Counted from the stretch's first letter, positions 33,857 to 44,543 are shown. The stretch: 64,000 bases of DNA from Chitinophaga sp. XS-30 (GCF_008086345.1 NZ_CP043006.1:556032-620031), one strand, 5' to 3'. The notes: a model not told the origin generated them from the letters alone. Numbers and translations: made by a program.

Positions 33857-35635
33857 TTAAATTATTTCCATCTGCTTCATGAGGAAAGTAGCGTTCTTGT
33901 TCCGCGCTATGCCGGGCCGCATGCGGTAGTCGAAATGCAGCCGGCCGTTATCCAGACTGCTTTCAAAGCAGTAATTGCGGATCTGCTGCGGATATTCCTG
34001 CTCCAGCCCGCCCAGCTCCAGGTCGTGCGTAGCGATCATACCCAGACAGTTATATTGCATAAAATGCCGGATCAGCTCCCGGGAGCCTGCCAGCTTGTCT
34101 TCCGAGTTCGTGCCTTTCAGTATCTCATCCAGGATAATAAAAACGGTCTCCCCGCTCTTCAATACCCGGATGATTTGTTGCAGCCGTTGTAATTCCGCCT
34201 GGAAATAAGACGTATGCCGGGCGATGGAATCGCGGATGCGCATGGAGGTCATGATCCGCAGCGGGTAACAGGAGAAGCCGGCGGCACATACCGGCGCACC
34301 GGTCATCGCCAGCAGCCAGTTCACACCCACGCTGCGCAGGAAAGTGCTTTTGCCGGACATGTTCGAACCGGTAATGATATGGAATTGCTCCCCATGCCCG
34401 ATACTGCCGTCGTTCGCCACACATTCCCCCGCCGGGATCAGCGGATGCCCGATCCCACGGCCGCTCACTCCCGGCGTTCCGCTGATCTCCGGGTAAGCAT
34501 ATGCCGGATGGTTATACGCAAAGGTGGCCAGACTATTGGCGGTCTCCAGCTCGGATATCACATTGAACCATTCATCCACGCCCTTGCGGTACGCGGATTT
34601 CCAGCGTTCCAGGCGATAGGCGCAATGGAGATCGTACAGGATGAAAGAGTTCAGGAAAAAGCCTACCAGCAGGTTCAGGCGCTGGTCCAGCAGATTGCTG
34701 ATGGCGGCCAGCCGGTGCAGCGCTTCATCGGCTTCGGCGGCGGTACGCTGCCGTGCTTCCAGCCAGGGAACGCCTTCCCACTCCGCCTGCCGGATCATCC
34801 GCAGCAACACCGCGAATTTCCGCAGCAGCTTCTCCTTGTTGGATAACAGCAGGTGCTGGGTATTGACCTTTTTGACATTCAGCAATAATATCGCCCAGTT
34901 GACGGCCAGTAAAAATATGATCGGTGCATAATCGCCGCTATAAGCGTAATACGCCACCGCGCCCAACAGCAGCGCCGGAATAGCCCAGCAAAGCACCAGC
35001 AACACCCTTCGGTGCCGGAACGCCATCGGCGCGTCCAGCCACTGGCGGATGGATTTGACATCATCTTTCCCTTCGCCCGATAATTGTGCATGAGCCGTAT
35101 AATCCTGCCGGAAACTGATCTGTGCGGATAACTTTTTTACCGCTTCCTGCATGGCCCTGATCTCCCCGGCATCCTGCAAGGGTTGCTGCAGCGAACGGGC
35201 CAGATGCGCCCGGCCGGAAAGCGTGCCGGTACGGTTCAGGAACTGGAAAAGAGAAGAAGGGCCGAACACATCCAGATCGCCGGAGAAGTCATGCCGGTCA
35301 TCCATAAACTCTTCACCGTTTTCAAAATCGGATTGATGATGGGTGACAACTTTCAGCTCTTTTTCATTCAGGCTGAGCAGCGCCTGCAGCAATGCCTGCC
35401 GGTCCTTTCCCCGCTGATAGAAGACCAGCGACACCACAAAAGCGATCACCAATGCCATGGCGATCAGCAGCCAGGTCAATATAAAGGCGGAAGCCACATA
35501 CTGATAACCGAAAAAAAGTATGCCGATAAAGCATACCAGGCGGACCACACTGAGGTTCCGCAGATGTGCCGCTGTCTGTGCCAGTTGCTTGTCGAATACG
35601 CTGATGCGTTGCTGATAAGTTGATGCGGGTTGCAT
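33857..35635 (-). CDS. Membrane-anchored MutS-family ATPase
   Basis: 592 residues. The C-terminal third is a MutS ATPase domain: Walker A ITGSNMSGKSTFLRSVG, the Q-loop/ABC-like HTSYFQAELQRLQQI, Walker B FIILDEILKGTNSEDK and the ATHDLELGGL switch. The N-terminal part replaces the mismatch-recognition domain with four hydrophobic segments in two pairs (about residues 30-70 and 210-250, for example IGILFFGYQYVASAFILTWL and FLLAVNWAILLL). It is therefore not a replication mismatch-repair MutS; such membrane forms occur in Bacteroidota and their role is unknown. The start is 12 bp upstream of the icmF stop on the same strand, so they may be one transcript. Confidence 0.85.
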   Translation of the reverse strand: MQPASTYQQRISVFDKQLAQTAAHLRNLSVVRLVCFIGILFFGYQYVASAFILTWLLIAMALVIAFVVSLVFYQRGKDRQALLQALLSLNEKELKVVTHHQSDFENGEEFMDDRHDFSGDLDVFGPSSLFQFLNRTGTLSGRAHLARSLQQPLQDAGEIRAMQEAVKKLSAQISFRQDYTAHAQLSGEGKDDVKSIRQWLDAPMAFRHRRVLLVLCWAIPALLLGAVAYYAYSGDYAPIIFLLAVNWAILLLNVKKVNTQHLLLSNKEKLLRKFAVLLRMIRQAEWEGVPWLEARQRTAAEADEALHRLAAISNLLDQRLNLLVGFFLNSFILYDLHCAYRLERWKSAYRKGVDEWFNVISELETANSLATFAYNHPAYAYPEISGTPGVSGRGIGHPLIPAGECVANDGSIGHGEQFHIITGSNMSGKSTFLRSVGVNWLLAMTGAPVCAAGFSCYPLRIMTSMRIRDSIARHTSYFQAELQRLQQIIRVLKSGETVFIILDEILKGTNSEDKLAGSRELIRHFMQYNCLGMIATHDLELGGLEQEYPQQIRNYCFESSLDNGRLHFDYRMRPGIARNKNATFLMKQMEII

Positions 35636-35647
35636 GGCGGAAAGATA

Positions 35648-38600
35648 CTACATATTCCTCCTATACTGCCCCCCCACTTCGTACAATGCATGCGTGATCT
35701 GCCCCAGTGAACAATACTTCACCGTTTCCATCAACTCGTCAAAAAGGTTCCCGTTGCGCACGGCTGCATCCTGCAACTGCTGCAGCTTTGCAGCGCACTG
35801 GCCGGCATGCCTTTCCTGGAAAGCCTGCAGGGTATTGATCTGGAACTCCTTCTCCTCTTTTGTGGAACGGATCACTTCGGCGGGGATCACCGTAGGAGAG
35901 CCGTTTTTGTTCAGGAAGGTGTTCACACCGATGATGGGGAACTCGCCGGTGTGCTTGAGCGATTCATAATACAGGCTTTCCTCCTGTATCTTGTTGCGCT
36001 GGTACATGCGCTCCATCGCGCCCAGTACACCGCCGCGTTCGGTGATGCGGTTAAACTCGGCCAGCACGGCTTCTTCCACCAGGTCTGTCAGCTCTTCCGT
36101 GAAAAAGCTGCCCTGGTTGGGGTTTTCATTCTTCGCGGTGCCAAGCTCCCGGTTGATGATCAGCTGAATGGCCATCGCGCGACGCACGCTTTCTTCCGTG
36201 GGCGTGGTAATGGCTTCGTCATACGCATTGGTGTGCAGGGAATTGCAGTTGTCGTATATCGCGTAGAGGGCCTGCAGGGTAGTGCGGATATCGTTGAAGT
36301 CGATCTCCTGCGCATGCAGGCTGCGACCGGAGGTCTGAATATGATATTTCAGCTTCTGCGAACGGTCGTTCCCCTTGTACTTGTATTTGATGGCCTTGGC
36401 CCAGATCCTGCGGGCAACGCGACCGATCACCGCGTATTCGGGGTCCATACCATTGCTGAAGAAAAAGGACAAGTTCGGCGCAAAGTCATCGATATGCATG
36501 CCGCGGCTCAGGTAATACTCCACGTAAGTGAAGCCGTTGGCCAGCGTAAAGGCCAGCTGGGTAATGGGATTGGCGCCGGCTTCCGCGATGTGGTAGCCGG
36601 AGATGCTCACGGAATAGAAGTTCCGCACTTTACGCTGAATGAAATATTCCTGCACATCGCCCATCAGCTTGAGCGCAAATTCGGTGGAAAAGATGCAGGT
36701 GTTCTGCGCCTGGTCTTCTTTCAGGATGTCTGCCTGTACGGTACCGCGCACGGTGCTGAGGGCATGGGCCTTGATCTTTTCATAGACTTCCGGCTCCAGC
36801 ACATCGCTGCCGGAAACTCCGAGCAGGCGGAGACCGAGGCCGTCATTCCCTTTGGGCAGCGCTCCATTGTACTGCGGCAGGGGATGGTCTTTGAATTTTT
36901 TACGGATGATGGCTTCCACTTTTTCCGTAAGGCCGTTCGCCGCGATATATTTTTCGCATTCCTGGTCTATCGCCGCATTCATGAAAAAGGCCAGCAGAAT
37001 GGGCGCGGGCCCGTTGATGGTCATGGATACGGAGGTTTTCGGATCGCAAAGGTCGAAACCGCTGTAAAGTTTCTTCGCATCGTCTACCGTGGCAATGCTC
37101 ACCCCGGAGTTACCGATCTTGCCGTAGATATCCGGCCGGTAAGCGGGGTCTTCGCCGTACAGGGTCACGCTGTCAAATGCAGTGGACAGGCGTTTTGCCG
37201 GCTGGTCTACCGATACATAGTGGAACCTTTTGTTGGTACGCTCGGGACCGCCTTCCCCGGCAAACATGCGGGTGGGGTCTTCGCCTTCCCGTTTCAGCGG
37301 GAACACCCCGGCTGCGTGAGGGAACTCACCGGGCAGGTTTTCCGTGAGCTGCCAGCGGAGGATATCGCCCCAGTCCTTATACTGTGGCAGGGATATTTTC
37401 GGGATGCGGGAATGGGACAGGCTTTCGGTGTACAGCGGCAGCTTGATCTCTTTGTCCCGCACCTTATAGGCATAATGGTCCGCGCGGTATTTCTCCTGCA
37501 GTGCGGGCCAGTTTGTGATGAGAGCTTTGCAGTCCGCATGCAGCTGGCTTTGCAGGTGGCTGCTGATCTCCTGCAGGTCTTCCGGATGGCGGAGACCGGG
37601 TATTTGCAGCGCGCCTTCCACCTGGTACCATTGCGTGGCGATAGTGCATTGCTCGGTTACCCAGGCGCCGTATTCCCCGATGGTGGTCACGATCTCCGCG
37701 AGATAGCGCACCCTTGCGGGCGGAATGATCATGGATTTGGTGGAGGTGGCGGATACCGGTTTATCCGGATGGTCTTCCCCGAAGTGGATACCCGTCTTTT
37801 CCAGGATGCGGTGCATCAGGCGGTCGAACAGCTGGTTCACACCGGGATCGTTGAACTGGGAGGCGATGGTGCCCACTACCGGCAGTTCCGCCTCTTTGGC
37901 TTCCCAGAGATTATTGTTGCGTTTGTATTGTTTGCGCACGTCGTGCAGGGCATCGAGCGCGCCGGCTTTATCGAATTTATTGATGGCGATGAGGTCCGCA
38001 TAGTCCAGCATGTTGATCTTTTCCAGCTGGGAGGCAGCACCGTATTCGGGTGTCATCACGTACATGGACACATCGCAGTAATCCACAATGGCAGTGTCGC
38101 TCTGGCCGATGCCGGAGGTTTCGAGGATGATGAAGTCGAAAGCGGCGGCCTTGCAGATGTCTATCGCTTCCTGGATGTGGAGGCTGATGGCTTTATCGCT
38201 TTCCCGGGTGGCGAGGGAGCGCATGTAAGCGCGGGGGTGGTGGATGCTGTTCATCCGGATGCGGTCTCCCAGCAGGGCGCCGCCGGTCTTTTTCTTGGAA
38301 GGGTCCACGGATATCACCGCGATGGTCTTGTTATCATATTCCCGCAGGAAACGGCGTACCAGTTCATCTGTCACGCTGCTTTTTCCCGCGCCGCCGGTGC
38401 CGGTGATGCCCAACACGGGCGTGGCTTTGGCTGCTTTTTTCAGTCCCGCCAGCTGGCCATTGAGGGCAAAGTTCTCCGCATAGGTAATGGCTTTGGCGAT
38501 CTCGGGCGATGCATCTGTATGCAGCGCTTCGCTGTCCAGCTTCCAGTCGCCCTGCTGCACGGTGGCGAAATCGCATTGTTTGATCACGTCTTCGATCATC

Positions 38601-38989
38601 CCGCCCAATCCGAACCTGCGGCCATCGTCCGGCGAATAGATACGGGTGATGCCATAGGCCTGCAGCTCTTCGATCTCGGAGGGCAGGATGGTGCCGCCGC
38701 CGCCGCCGAAGATGCGGATATGCCCGCAGCCTTTTTCATGGAGCAGGTCGTACATGTACTTGAAAAACTCGATATGCCCCCCCTGGTAAGAGGTCACCGC
38801 AATACCCTGCGCATCCTCCTGGATGGCGCAGTCCACGATCTCGGCAGCCGAACGGTTATGCCCGAGGTGGATCACCTCCGCGCCGGTGCTTTGCATAATG
38901 CGGCGCATAATGTTGATGGCAGCATCGTGACCATCGAATAAAGCGGCCGCGGTAACTATGCGGACCTTATGTTGTGGTGTATAAGACAT
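35648..38989 (-). CDS. icmF: Fused isobutyryl-CoA mutase (IcmF)
   Basis: 1113 residues with three parts in order. Residues about 1-150 are a B12-binding domain with [20 protein letters not shown], whose His supplies the lower cobalt ligand. Residues about 190-420 are a MeaB-like GTPase chaperone with [17 protein letters not shown] (P-loop) and AINKFDKAG. Residues about 540-1113 are the acyl-CoA mutase barrel, with [20 protein letters not shown]. This fusion order is specific for IcmF, which interconverts isobutyryl-CoA and butyryl-CoA (and can act on pivalyl-CoA in some species). It functions in branched-chain carbon metabolism in the cytoplasm and needs adenosylcobalamin. A minus-strand hairpin lies about 130 bp upstream of its start. 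Confidence 0.94.
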   Translation of the reverse strand: MSYTPQHKVRIVTAAALFDGHDAAINIMRRIMQSTGAEVIHLGHNRSAAEIVDCAIQEDAQGIAVTSYQGGHIEFFKYMYDLLHEKGCGHIRIFGGGGGTILPSEIEELQAYGITRIYSPDDGRRFGLGGMIEDVIKQCDFATVQQGDWKLDSEALHTDASPEIAKAITYAENFALNGQLAGLKKAAKATPVLGITGTGGAGKSSVTDELVRRFLREYDNKTIAVISVDPSKKKTGGALLGDRIRMNSIHHPRAYMRSLATRESDKAISLHIQEAIDICKAAAFDFIILETSGIGQSDTAIVDYCDVSMYVMTPEYGAASQLEKINMLDYADLIAINKFDKAGALDALHDVRKQYKRNNNLWEAKEAELPVVGTIASQFNDPGVNQLFDRLMHRILEKTGIHFGEDHPDKPVSATSTKSMIIPPARVRYLAEIVTTIGEYGAWVTEQCTIATQWYQVEGALQIPGLRHPEDLQEISSHLQSQLHADCKALITNWPALQEKYRADHYAYKVRDKEIKLPLYTESLSHSRIPKISLPQYKDWGDILRWQLTENLPGEFPHAAGVFPLKREGEDPTRMFAGEGGPERTNKRFHYVSVDQPAKRLSTAFDSVTLYGEDPAYRPDIYGKIGNSGVSIATVDDAKKLYSGFDLCDPKTSVSMTINGPAPILLAFFMNAAIDQECEKYIAANGLTEKVEAIIRKKFKDHPLPQYNGALPKGNDGLGLRLLGVSGSDVLEPEVYEKIKAHALSTVRGTVQADILKEDQAQNTCIFSTEFALKLMGDVQEYFIQRKVRNFYSVSISGYHIAEAGANPITQLAFTLANGFTYVEYYLSRGMHIDDFAPNLSFFFSNGMDPEYAVIGRVARRIWAKAIKYKYKGNDRSQKLKYHIQTSGRSLHAQEIDFNDIRTTLQALYAIYDNCNSLHTNAYDEAITTPTEESVRRAMAIQLIINRELGTAKNENPNQGSFFTEELTDLVEEAVLAEFNRITERGGVLGAMERMYQRNKIQEESLYYESLKHTGEFPIIGVNTFLNKNGSPTVIPAEVIRSTKEEKEFQINTLQAFQERHAGQCAAKLQQLQDAAVRNGNLFDELMETVKYCSLGQITHALYEVGGQYRRNM

Positions 38990-39504
38990 GCGCGCAAGTT
39001 ACGAAAATAGGCGCTGTAGCGTGGTCTGGCCGAAATTTAGTATCAATTGAACAGGGAAGATGAATCCTTTGAAATTGTTTAACCGCAATCGGTTATCGAT
39101 GGATAAAAAACAAAAGAGGCTGACTTAAAAGGAAAATCCTTGCGAGTCAGCCTCCGGATGCAGGAAAGTGTTAAAATGAAAATCCTGCTAATTCATAACG
39201 TGGAATCGATAAAATGCAAACAAAAAGTATGTTGGATGCCATCGGGTAAATAAATGGCGATGTGTACGCGTGTTTAGAGTTTCCTGTTAAAAAATAAAAT
39301 AGTTGAATTGTGCAATTTAGAATCTGGTCTCTGGCTACAGTCAATATCGATATAACGCTAATATGCTAGTGTGTATATCTTACACAATCTTAATTAAATT
39401 TTTGTTAAAAACCAATTTTTTTATGATCCTTATTATAAAAAAGCAGGAACAGCTGTTTCGCGGGCTAACCGGCAGGAACTAAATAATTGAAAATCAATAT
39501 CGGA
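38990..39504. other. Intergenic region between icmF and the NUDIX regulator
   Basis: 515 bp, both flanking genes on the minus strand. It contains the hairpin at 39116-39154 and AT-rich sequence with no convincing ORF (one 25-codon plus-strand frame at 39176 is not supported). The 350 bp between the NUDIX gene stop and the hairpin would be an unusually long 3' untranslated region. Confidence 0.5.
39116..39154 (-). terminator. Long hairpin terminator (minus strand)
   Basis: Ten-base perfect stem GAGGCTGACT / AGTCAGCCTC enclosing a second small stem (AAGGA / TCCTT), with TTTTGTTTTTT following on the minus strand. It is the likely end of a transcript coming from the NUDIX gene, 350 bp away. Confidence 0.75.
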
Positions 39505-40209
39505 CTAAAATCCGAGGCTTTTCTTCTGCCGCTGGCTGTACTTCTCCTGGTTGAACTTGTACAGCCTTGCGGGCCGGTGCTTTACCGCCTGTTCTTCTTC
39601 GTTGAGGTCAACCAGGTAGTCCATTGCAAAGAATTTCTTGCGGAAATTCCGGCGGTCCAGCTTCACATCCAGTATGGCTTCGTAGAGGTTCTGCAGTTCG
39701 CGGAGCGAGAACTTTTTGGGGAGGAGGTTGAAGCCGATGGGCTGCTCAATGACCTTATGCTGCAGCCGCTGATAACAGGTGGCCAGTATTTCGCGGTGAT
39801 CGAATGCCATGTGGCTGATATCCCTGACGGCATGCCAATGCAGGTCGTTATTGTGGGTCTTCAGTTCCACATGCCCGATGTTCACCAGGGAATAAAAGGC
39901 GATGGAGATCACACGGCCGGCGGGATGCCGGTCTATTGCCCCGAAAGCCTGCACCTGTTCCATATACACATCCTCCAGTCCGGTACGCTCCCGCAACACC
40001 CGGTAAGCGGCTTCTTCGAGGTCTTCATCAGGCCGCACGATATCGCCGAGCAATGACCATTTGCCTTTGAATTCATTGAGATCGGATTCGATGAGCAGCA
40101 CTTTCAGCACATCTTCATCAAAACCGAAAATGACACAATCAATAGAAATAGCTGCCTTGAAATAATCCCGTATCTCCGTGAGATGGGTATTAATGTTCTT
40201 GGTATTCAT
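39505..40209 (-). CDS. NUDIX-domain transcriptional regulator (NrtR/AraR-like)
   Basis: 234 residues: an N-terminal NUDIX fold (about 20-150) and a C-terminal winged helix-turn-helix (about 160-225, LLPKKFSLRELQNLYEAILD). The NUDIX box region reads GDIVRPDEDLEEAAYRVLRE, and the catalytic REUxEE glutamates are absent, so it should bind a nucleotide or sugar ligand rather than hydrolyse it, as in NrtR and Bacteroides AraR. The DNA-binding domain resembles that group. It stands alone between icmF and an amidohydrolase, so its target genes are not evident from context. Confidence 0.85.
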   Translation of the reverse strand: MNTKNINTHLTEIRDYFKAAISIDCVIFGFDEDVLKVLLIESDLNEFKGKWSLLGDIVRPDEDLEEAAYRVLRERTGLEDVYMEQVQAFGAIDRHPAGRVISIAFYSLVNIGHVELKTHNNDLHWHAVRDISHMAFDHREILATCYQRLQHKVIEQPIGFNLLPKKFSLRELQNLYEAILDVKLDRRNFRKKFFAMDYLVDLNEEEQAVKHRPARLYKFNQEKYSQRQKKSLGF

Positions 40210-40260
40210 AACGGTGGAAAGCGTGGAACAATAATAAATATAATGATAATCTCCTGCCCG

Positions 40261-41880
40261 TCATAACCGGACGCCGGAAATAAATGTGCCTTGTATCTTC
40301 GTTTGCAGCAGCTGTGCTTCAGGAACGCTCAGCAGGTCCTGGTCTACAATAATGAAATCCGCTTTTTTGCCGGGCTCCAGGCTGCCTTTGACAAGCTCTT
40401 CAAACGATGCGCGGGCGGGCCAGATGGTCATGCCGCGCAGGGTTTCTTCGCGGCTCAGCGCATTCTCCGGTTGAAAGCCCGTGGCCGGATAGCCGGCGGC
40501 ATCTTTCCGCACCACAGCGGCATAAAAGGTCAGCAGCGGATCGATGCGCTCAACGGGAAAATCGGTCCCCAAAGGCATCCAGCCGTTCTGTTCCAGCAGT
40601 TCCTTAAAGGCATAGGCGTGTTTTACCGTTTCATCGCCAAGGCGGTCTTTCGCCCAGTACATGTCTGACGTCGCATGGGTGGGCTGCACCGATGGCACAA
40701 TATTGTTGTCGCCAAACCACCCGAAGTCCGCCGCGTCTACGACCTGTGCATGCTCTATTCGCCAGCGCTTGTCGTTTTTCCCTTTCAGCACGTCTGCGTA
40801 TATACGAAGAATGGTGCGGTTCGCAGAATCCCCGATGGCATGGGTACACATCTGTATATCCGTACCCGCCAGCAAAGCGGCCTGCTCCGCAAAATACGCC
40901 GCATCTTTCAGCATGAACCCTTTCCAGCCCGGTTTATCATGGTAATCATGCAGCAGGCATGCCCCCCGCGAACCGAGGGCCCCATCCCCATAAAATTTTA
41001 TCCCCCGCACCTGGTAACGCTCTTTCACTATGGGGCCATGCTGCACAAGATGGTCGATATGCTCCCGGCTGTCGCTCAGCATGATATTGAGGCGCAACTG
41101 CAGCTTCCCTTCCGCATAGAGCTTATCCAGGAAGGCGACCTGCGGCAGGGCAAGACCGCAATCCGTAACACTGGTCAGCCCCGCAGCGATACAATTGGCC
41201 TGTGCCTTCAGCAGCGCGGCTTCCATTTCCACGGGTGCGGGATCGGGCACTTTGGCCGCCACCAGGCCCGTTGCGTTATCGATCAGTATGCCGGTAAGCC
41301 TGCCGTTGCGTACTTCTATCGTGCCGCCTTTGAGTGTTTGCCCGGCTTTGATGCCTGCTGCGGCCAGTGCGGCGCTGTTGGCGATGGAAGCATGCCCGTC
41401 TATCCGTTCCAGCAGTACCGGCGTATGCGGGAAAAGGCTGTCCAGCCGCGCTTTGTCCGGAAAAGATTGCTCCGGCCAGTCATTCTGGTCCCACCCGCGG
41501 CCCAGTACCCAGGCCGATTGATGATCCGCTGCAAAGGCTTTTGTCCGCTGCAATACCTCATCCCAGCTGCGGGTGCCGGTAAGGTCCACTTGCAGGAAAG
41601 ACGTGGCATATCCCCAGAAATGCGCATGCGCATCGTTGAAACCCGGATACACCGCAGCTCCGCCGGCATCGATCACGGAATCGGCAGAGAATTTCCGCTG
41701 TATGAGATCGTTGCTGCCGGTGGCGATAATAATGCCGTCCCGCACCGCCATGGCTTCCACTACCGTGAATGCGGAATCCACCGTGTATATCCTGGCGTGA
41801 TGGATGATCAGGTCCGCCTGCTCCGGGCGGGCACAACCAATAAACAATAACAGTATGAAGACTAGGGAGAGGTATTTCAT
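40261..41880 (-). CDS. Amidohydrolase lipoprotein (YtcJ-like)
   Basis: 539 residues. The N-terminus (KYLSLVFILLLFIGCARPEQ) is a lipoprotein signal with lipobox FIGC, so it is lipid-anchored. The metal-binding HxH is in YPGFNDAHAHFWGYA; later elements are QMCTHAIGDSANRTILRIYA, RIEHAQVVD and GTDFPVERIDPLL, typical of the amidohydrolase_3/YtcJ group. These metal-dependent hydrolases cleave amide or similar bonds; the substrate is unknown. It is monocistronic, 51 bp upstream of the NUDIX regulator gene on the same strand, and divergent from ligA. Confidence 0.9.
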   Translation of the reverse strand: MKYLSLVFILLLFIGCARPEQADLIIHHARIYTVDSAFTVVEAMAVRDGIIIATGSNDLIQRKFSADSVIDAGGAAVYPGFNDAHAHFWGYATSFLQVDLTGTRSWDEVLQRTKAFAADHQSAWVLGRGWDQNDWPEQSFPDKARLDSLFPHTPVLLERIDGHASIANSAALAAAGIKAGQTLKGGTIEVRNGRLTGILIDNATGLVAAKVPDPAPVEMEAALLKAQANCIAAGLTSVTDCGLALPQVAFLDKLYAEGKLQLRLNIMLSDSREHIDHLVQHGPIVKERYQVRGIKFYGDGALGSRGACLLHDYHDKPGWKGFMLKDAAYFAEQAALLAGTDIQMCTHAIGDSANRTILRIYADVLKGKNDKRWRIEHAQVVDAADFGWFGDNNIVPSVQPTHATSDMYWAKDRLGDETVKHAYAFKELLEQNGWMPLGTDFPVERIDPLLTFYAAVVRKDAAGYPATGFQPENALSREETLRGMTIWPARASFEELVKGSLEPGKKADFIIVDQDLLSVPEAQLLQTKIQGTFISGVRL

Positions 41881-42003
41881 CTATCGTGTTTTTCTTGTAA
41901 GGGTCTGCAAATATTGCTGTGCTCCAAAATTTTACCCGGCTGTTTCCTATACTTGCGTTAAAGGAAAGACTAAATTTACGGCAGTGTTTTGATATAGCAA
42001 TTT

Positions 42004-44100
42004 ATGATGTACACGAAGGAAACGGAAATTACGCTGGCCCGGCTGGGGCAGACATTACTGTCAAAGCCCCCGCAGCAGTCCCCCAGCGATATGATAGACT
42101 CGCTGCGGCAGGTGCTCCGGCATAGCGACTGGCGCTATTATATTCAGGACGATCCCATTCTCAGCGATGCGGAGTACGACCAGCTTTTTGCCTGGCTGAA
42201 GCAGCTGGAGAAAGAACATCCGGAACTGGTAACGCCGGATTCCCCCACGCAGCGCGTAGCGCAGGGGCTGACCAAAGTATTCCCCACCGTGCAGCACCTG
42301 GTGCCCATGCTCAGTCTCGAAAACTCCTATGATGCGGATGATCTGCTGGACTGGGACCGGAAAGCCCGCGAGATCAGCGGGCTGGATGAAATCGAGTATT
42401 GCATCGAACCGAAATTTGACGGCGCCAGCATATCACTGATCTATGAAGATGACCGGCTGGTGCGCGGCGCTACCCGTGGCGATGGCGTGCAAGGCGACGA
42501 GATCACCGTCAACATCCGGCAGATCCGCTCCATTCCCCTTACCGCCAGCTTCTCCGCTTACGGCCTGCAACAGATAGAGCTGCGCGGGGAAGTGCTGATC
42601 AATAAAAACACCTTTAAAAAACTGAATGAGCAAAGGACGGGCGAGAACCTGCCGCCGCTGGCCAATCCACGTAACGCAGCCTCCGGCTCGTTGCGCATCG
42701 TTGATCCCAACGAGGTAGCCAAACGGGGACTGGAAGCCTTTCTGTACAATATGAGCTATCATACGATGATAGAGAACAAGGAAGAGCCGCCTGCGCTGCT
42801 GACGCACAGCGGTACGCTGGATATGCTGGCACAGCTGGGTTTCCGCAGCCCCGCAAAAGAAATGAAGGTGGTGCGCGGCATACAGGCCGTGATCGATTAT
42901 TGCCTGGAATACGAAAGCCGGCGGGATGACCTGCCTTACGAGATCGATGGCATGGTGATCAAAGTGAACAGTTATGAGCTGCAGGACCGGATGGGCATGA
43001 CCACGCATCATCCCCGCTGGGCGATGGCGTACAAGTTCAAAGCGCGGCAGGGTACCAGCAAGCTGCGGGCCGTGGAATTCCAGGTGGGGCGCACCGGCTC
43101 CGTTACACCGGTAGCCAAGATAGACCCCGTGCCTATCGGCGGGGTGATGGTAGGTTCCATGAGCCTTTTTAATGAAGATGTGATCCGGGAAAAAGACCTG
43201 AAGATCGGGGATACCGTACTGGTGGAAAGAGCGGGCGATGTGATCCCCTATATCGTAAAATCGATGGCAGACCTGCGCGACGGCAGCGAAACGGATATCG
43301 TCTTCCCGAAAAACTGTCCCGTTTGCAAGGATGCGCTTTTCAAACCCGAAGGCGAGAGCGTGTGGCGCTGTGTGAACATCAACTGCGAAGCGCAGGTGGT
43401 GGAAAGGATGATCCACTTCGTCAGCAAAGATGCGATGGATATCCGCAGCCTCGGGGAGAGCAATGTGCGCAAGTTCTATACCCTCGGGCTGCTGAAAGAT
43501 GTGCCGGGCATTTATACGCTGGACTTTGATGCTATCGGCCAGCTGGAAGGCTTCGGCCCGAAATCCGTCAGCAACCTGCAGGCCGCTATAGAGAAATCGA
43601 GGGCCCAGCCATTGCACCGGCTGGTATTCGGACTGGGTATCCGGTATGTGGGGGAGACCACGGCCAAAACACTCGCCCATGCGGTAGAACATTTACTAGA
43701 TATGGCGGGATTTACGGAAGAGCAGTTGCTGGCACTGGAAGATATCGGGCCCAAAGTAGCCGGATCGGTGCGGCAATTTTTCAGTAATGAGGATAATGTG
43801 CAGATGCTGCAAAAGCTGGAAGCGCTGGGCCTGAACCTCCACAGCACCAAAGGCGCGCTGTCCGCAGAAGGAACGTTAAGCGGGCAGACCTTCCTGTTCA
43901 CCGGCACGCTGCACAAGCTGAAACGCAGTGAAGCTGAAGAACTGGTGGAACAGCATGGCGGCAAGATCGTGAGCGGGGTGAGCAGCAAGCTCAACTACCT
44001 GGTGGTAGGGGAAGATGCCGGCAGCAAACTGGAAAAGGCGAAGAAGATCAATACGGTGAAGATCTTGTCTGAAGATGATTTTATAAAGATGATAGAATGA
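42004..44100 (+). CDS. ligA: NAD+-dependent DNA ligase
   Basis: 698 residues, normal for LigA. It seals nicks in DNA during replication and repair using NAD. The adenylation lysine is Lys137 in EPKFDGASISL; the nucleotidyl-transferase motifs RGDGVQGDEITVNIRQIRSI and DGMVIKVNSYELQ follow. A four-cysteine zinc finger (CPVC ... CVNINC) lies near residues 438-462, then helix-hairpin-helix repeats (EGFGPKSVSNL) and a C-terminal BRCT domain (about 620-698). The stop overlaps the start of tadA by four bases (ATGA), so the two are translationally coupled. Confidence 0.97.
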   Translation: MMYTKETEITLARLGQTLLSKPPQQSPSDMIDSLRQVLRHSDWRYYIQDDPILSDAEYDQLFAWLKQLEKEHPELVTPDSPTQRVAQGLTKVFPTVQHLVPMLSLENSYDADDLLDWDRKAREISGLDEIEYCIEPKFDGASISLIYEDDRLVRGATRGDGVQGDEITVNIRQIRSIPLTASFSAYGLQQIELRGEVLINKNTFKKLNEQRTGENLPPLANPRNAASGSLRIVDPNEVAKRGLEAFLYNMSYHTMIENKEEPPALLTHSGTLDMLAQLGFRSPAKEMKVVRGIQAVIDYCLEYESRRDDLPYEIDGMVIKVNSYELQDRMGMTTHHPRWAMAYKFKARQGTSKLRAVEFQVGRTGSVTPVAKIDPVPIGGVMVGSMSLFNEDVIREKDLKIGDTVLVERAGDVIPYIVKSMADLRDGSETDIVFPKNCPVCKDALFKPEGESVWRCVNINCEAQVVERMIHFVSKDAMDIRSLGESNVRKFYTLGLLKDVPGIYTLDFDAIGQLEGFGPKSVSNLQAAIEKSRAQPLHRLVFGLGIRYVGETTAKTLAHAVEHLLDMAGFTEEQLLALEDIGPKVAGSVRQFFSNEDNVQMLQKLEALGLNLHSTKGALSAEGTLSGQTFLFTGTLHKLKRSEAEELVEQHGGKIVSGVSSKLNYLVVGEDAGSKLEKAKKINTVKILSEDDFIKMIE

Positions 44101-44543
44101 TGAACGATGAACATTTCATGCGGCAGGCCCTGCAGGAAGCCCGTAAAGCACTGGAAAAGGATGAAGTGCCCATCGGCGCGGTGGTAGTGATGAACGGGCA
44201 GATCATCGGCCGGGGTTACAACCAGGTGGAGATGCTCACGGATTGTACGGCGCATGCGGAAATGATAGCGCTGACGGCGGCTTTCAATTATCTCGGCGCC
44301 AAATACCTGCCGGAAGCCACATTGTACGTGACCCTGGAGCCTTGTGTGATGTGCGCGGGAGCATTGTACTGGAGCAAGATCGGGCGCATCGTGTATGCGG
44401 CGGCAGATGACAGGAACGGGTATCGCCGCGTAACCGGCAATACATCGCCTTTTCATCCAAAGACAAAGGTAGAAACAGGCCCTTGCGGGGAAGAAAGCCT
44501 CCAGTTGGTGAAGGGTTTTTTCTCCGGCAAAAGAAAACAATAA
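44097..44543 (+). CDS. tadA: tRNA adenosine/nucleoside deaminase (TadA-like)
   Basis: 148 residues. The zinc-binding deaminase motifs are TAHAE (His53, catalytic Glu55) and EPCVMCAGA (Cys83, Cys86). TadA makes inosine at the wobble position of tRNA-Arg(ACG). Other cytidine-deaminase-like nucleoside deaminases (guanine deaminase) share these motifs, but the DEVPIGAVVV start and the length fit TadA. It follows ligA with an ATGA overlap. Confidence 0.9.
   Translation: MMNDEHFMRQALQEARKALEKDEVPIGAVVVMNGQIIGRGYNQVEMLTDCTAHAEMIALTAAFNYLGAKYLPEATLYVTLEPCVMCAGALYWSKIGRIVYAAADDRNGYRRVTGNTSPFHPKTKVETGPCGEESLQLVKGFFSGKRKQ

Noticed and set aside
35807..38941. Plus-strand frame of 1044 residues opposite icmF
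   Set aside because: Antisense shadow of icmF, which has clear B12, GTPase and mutase motifs. Long antisense frames are common in GC-rich coding DNA.
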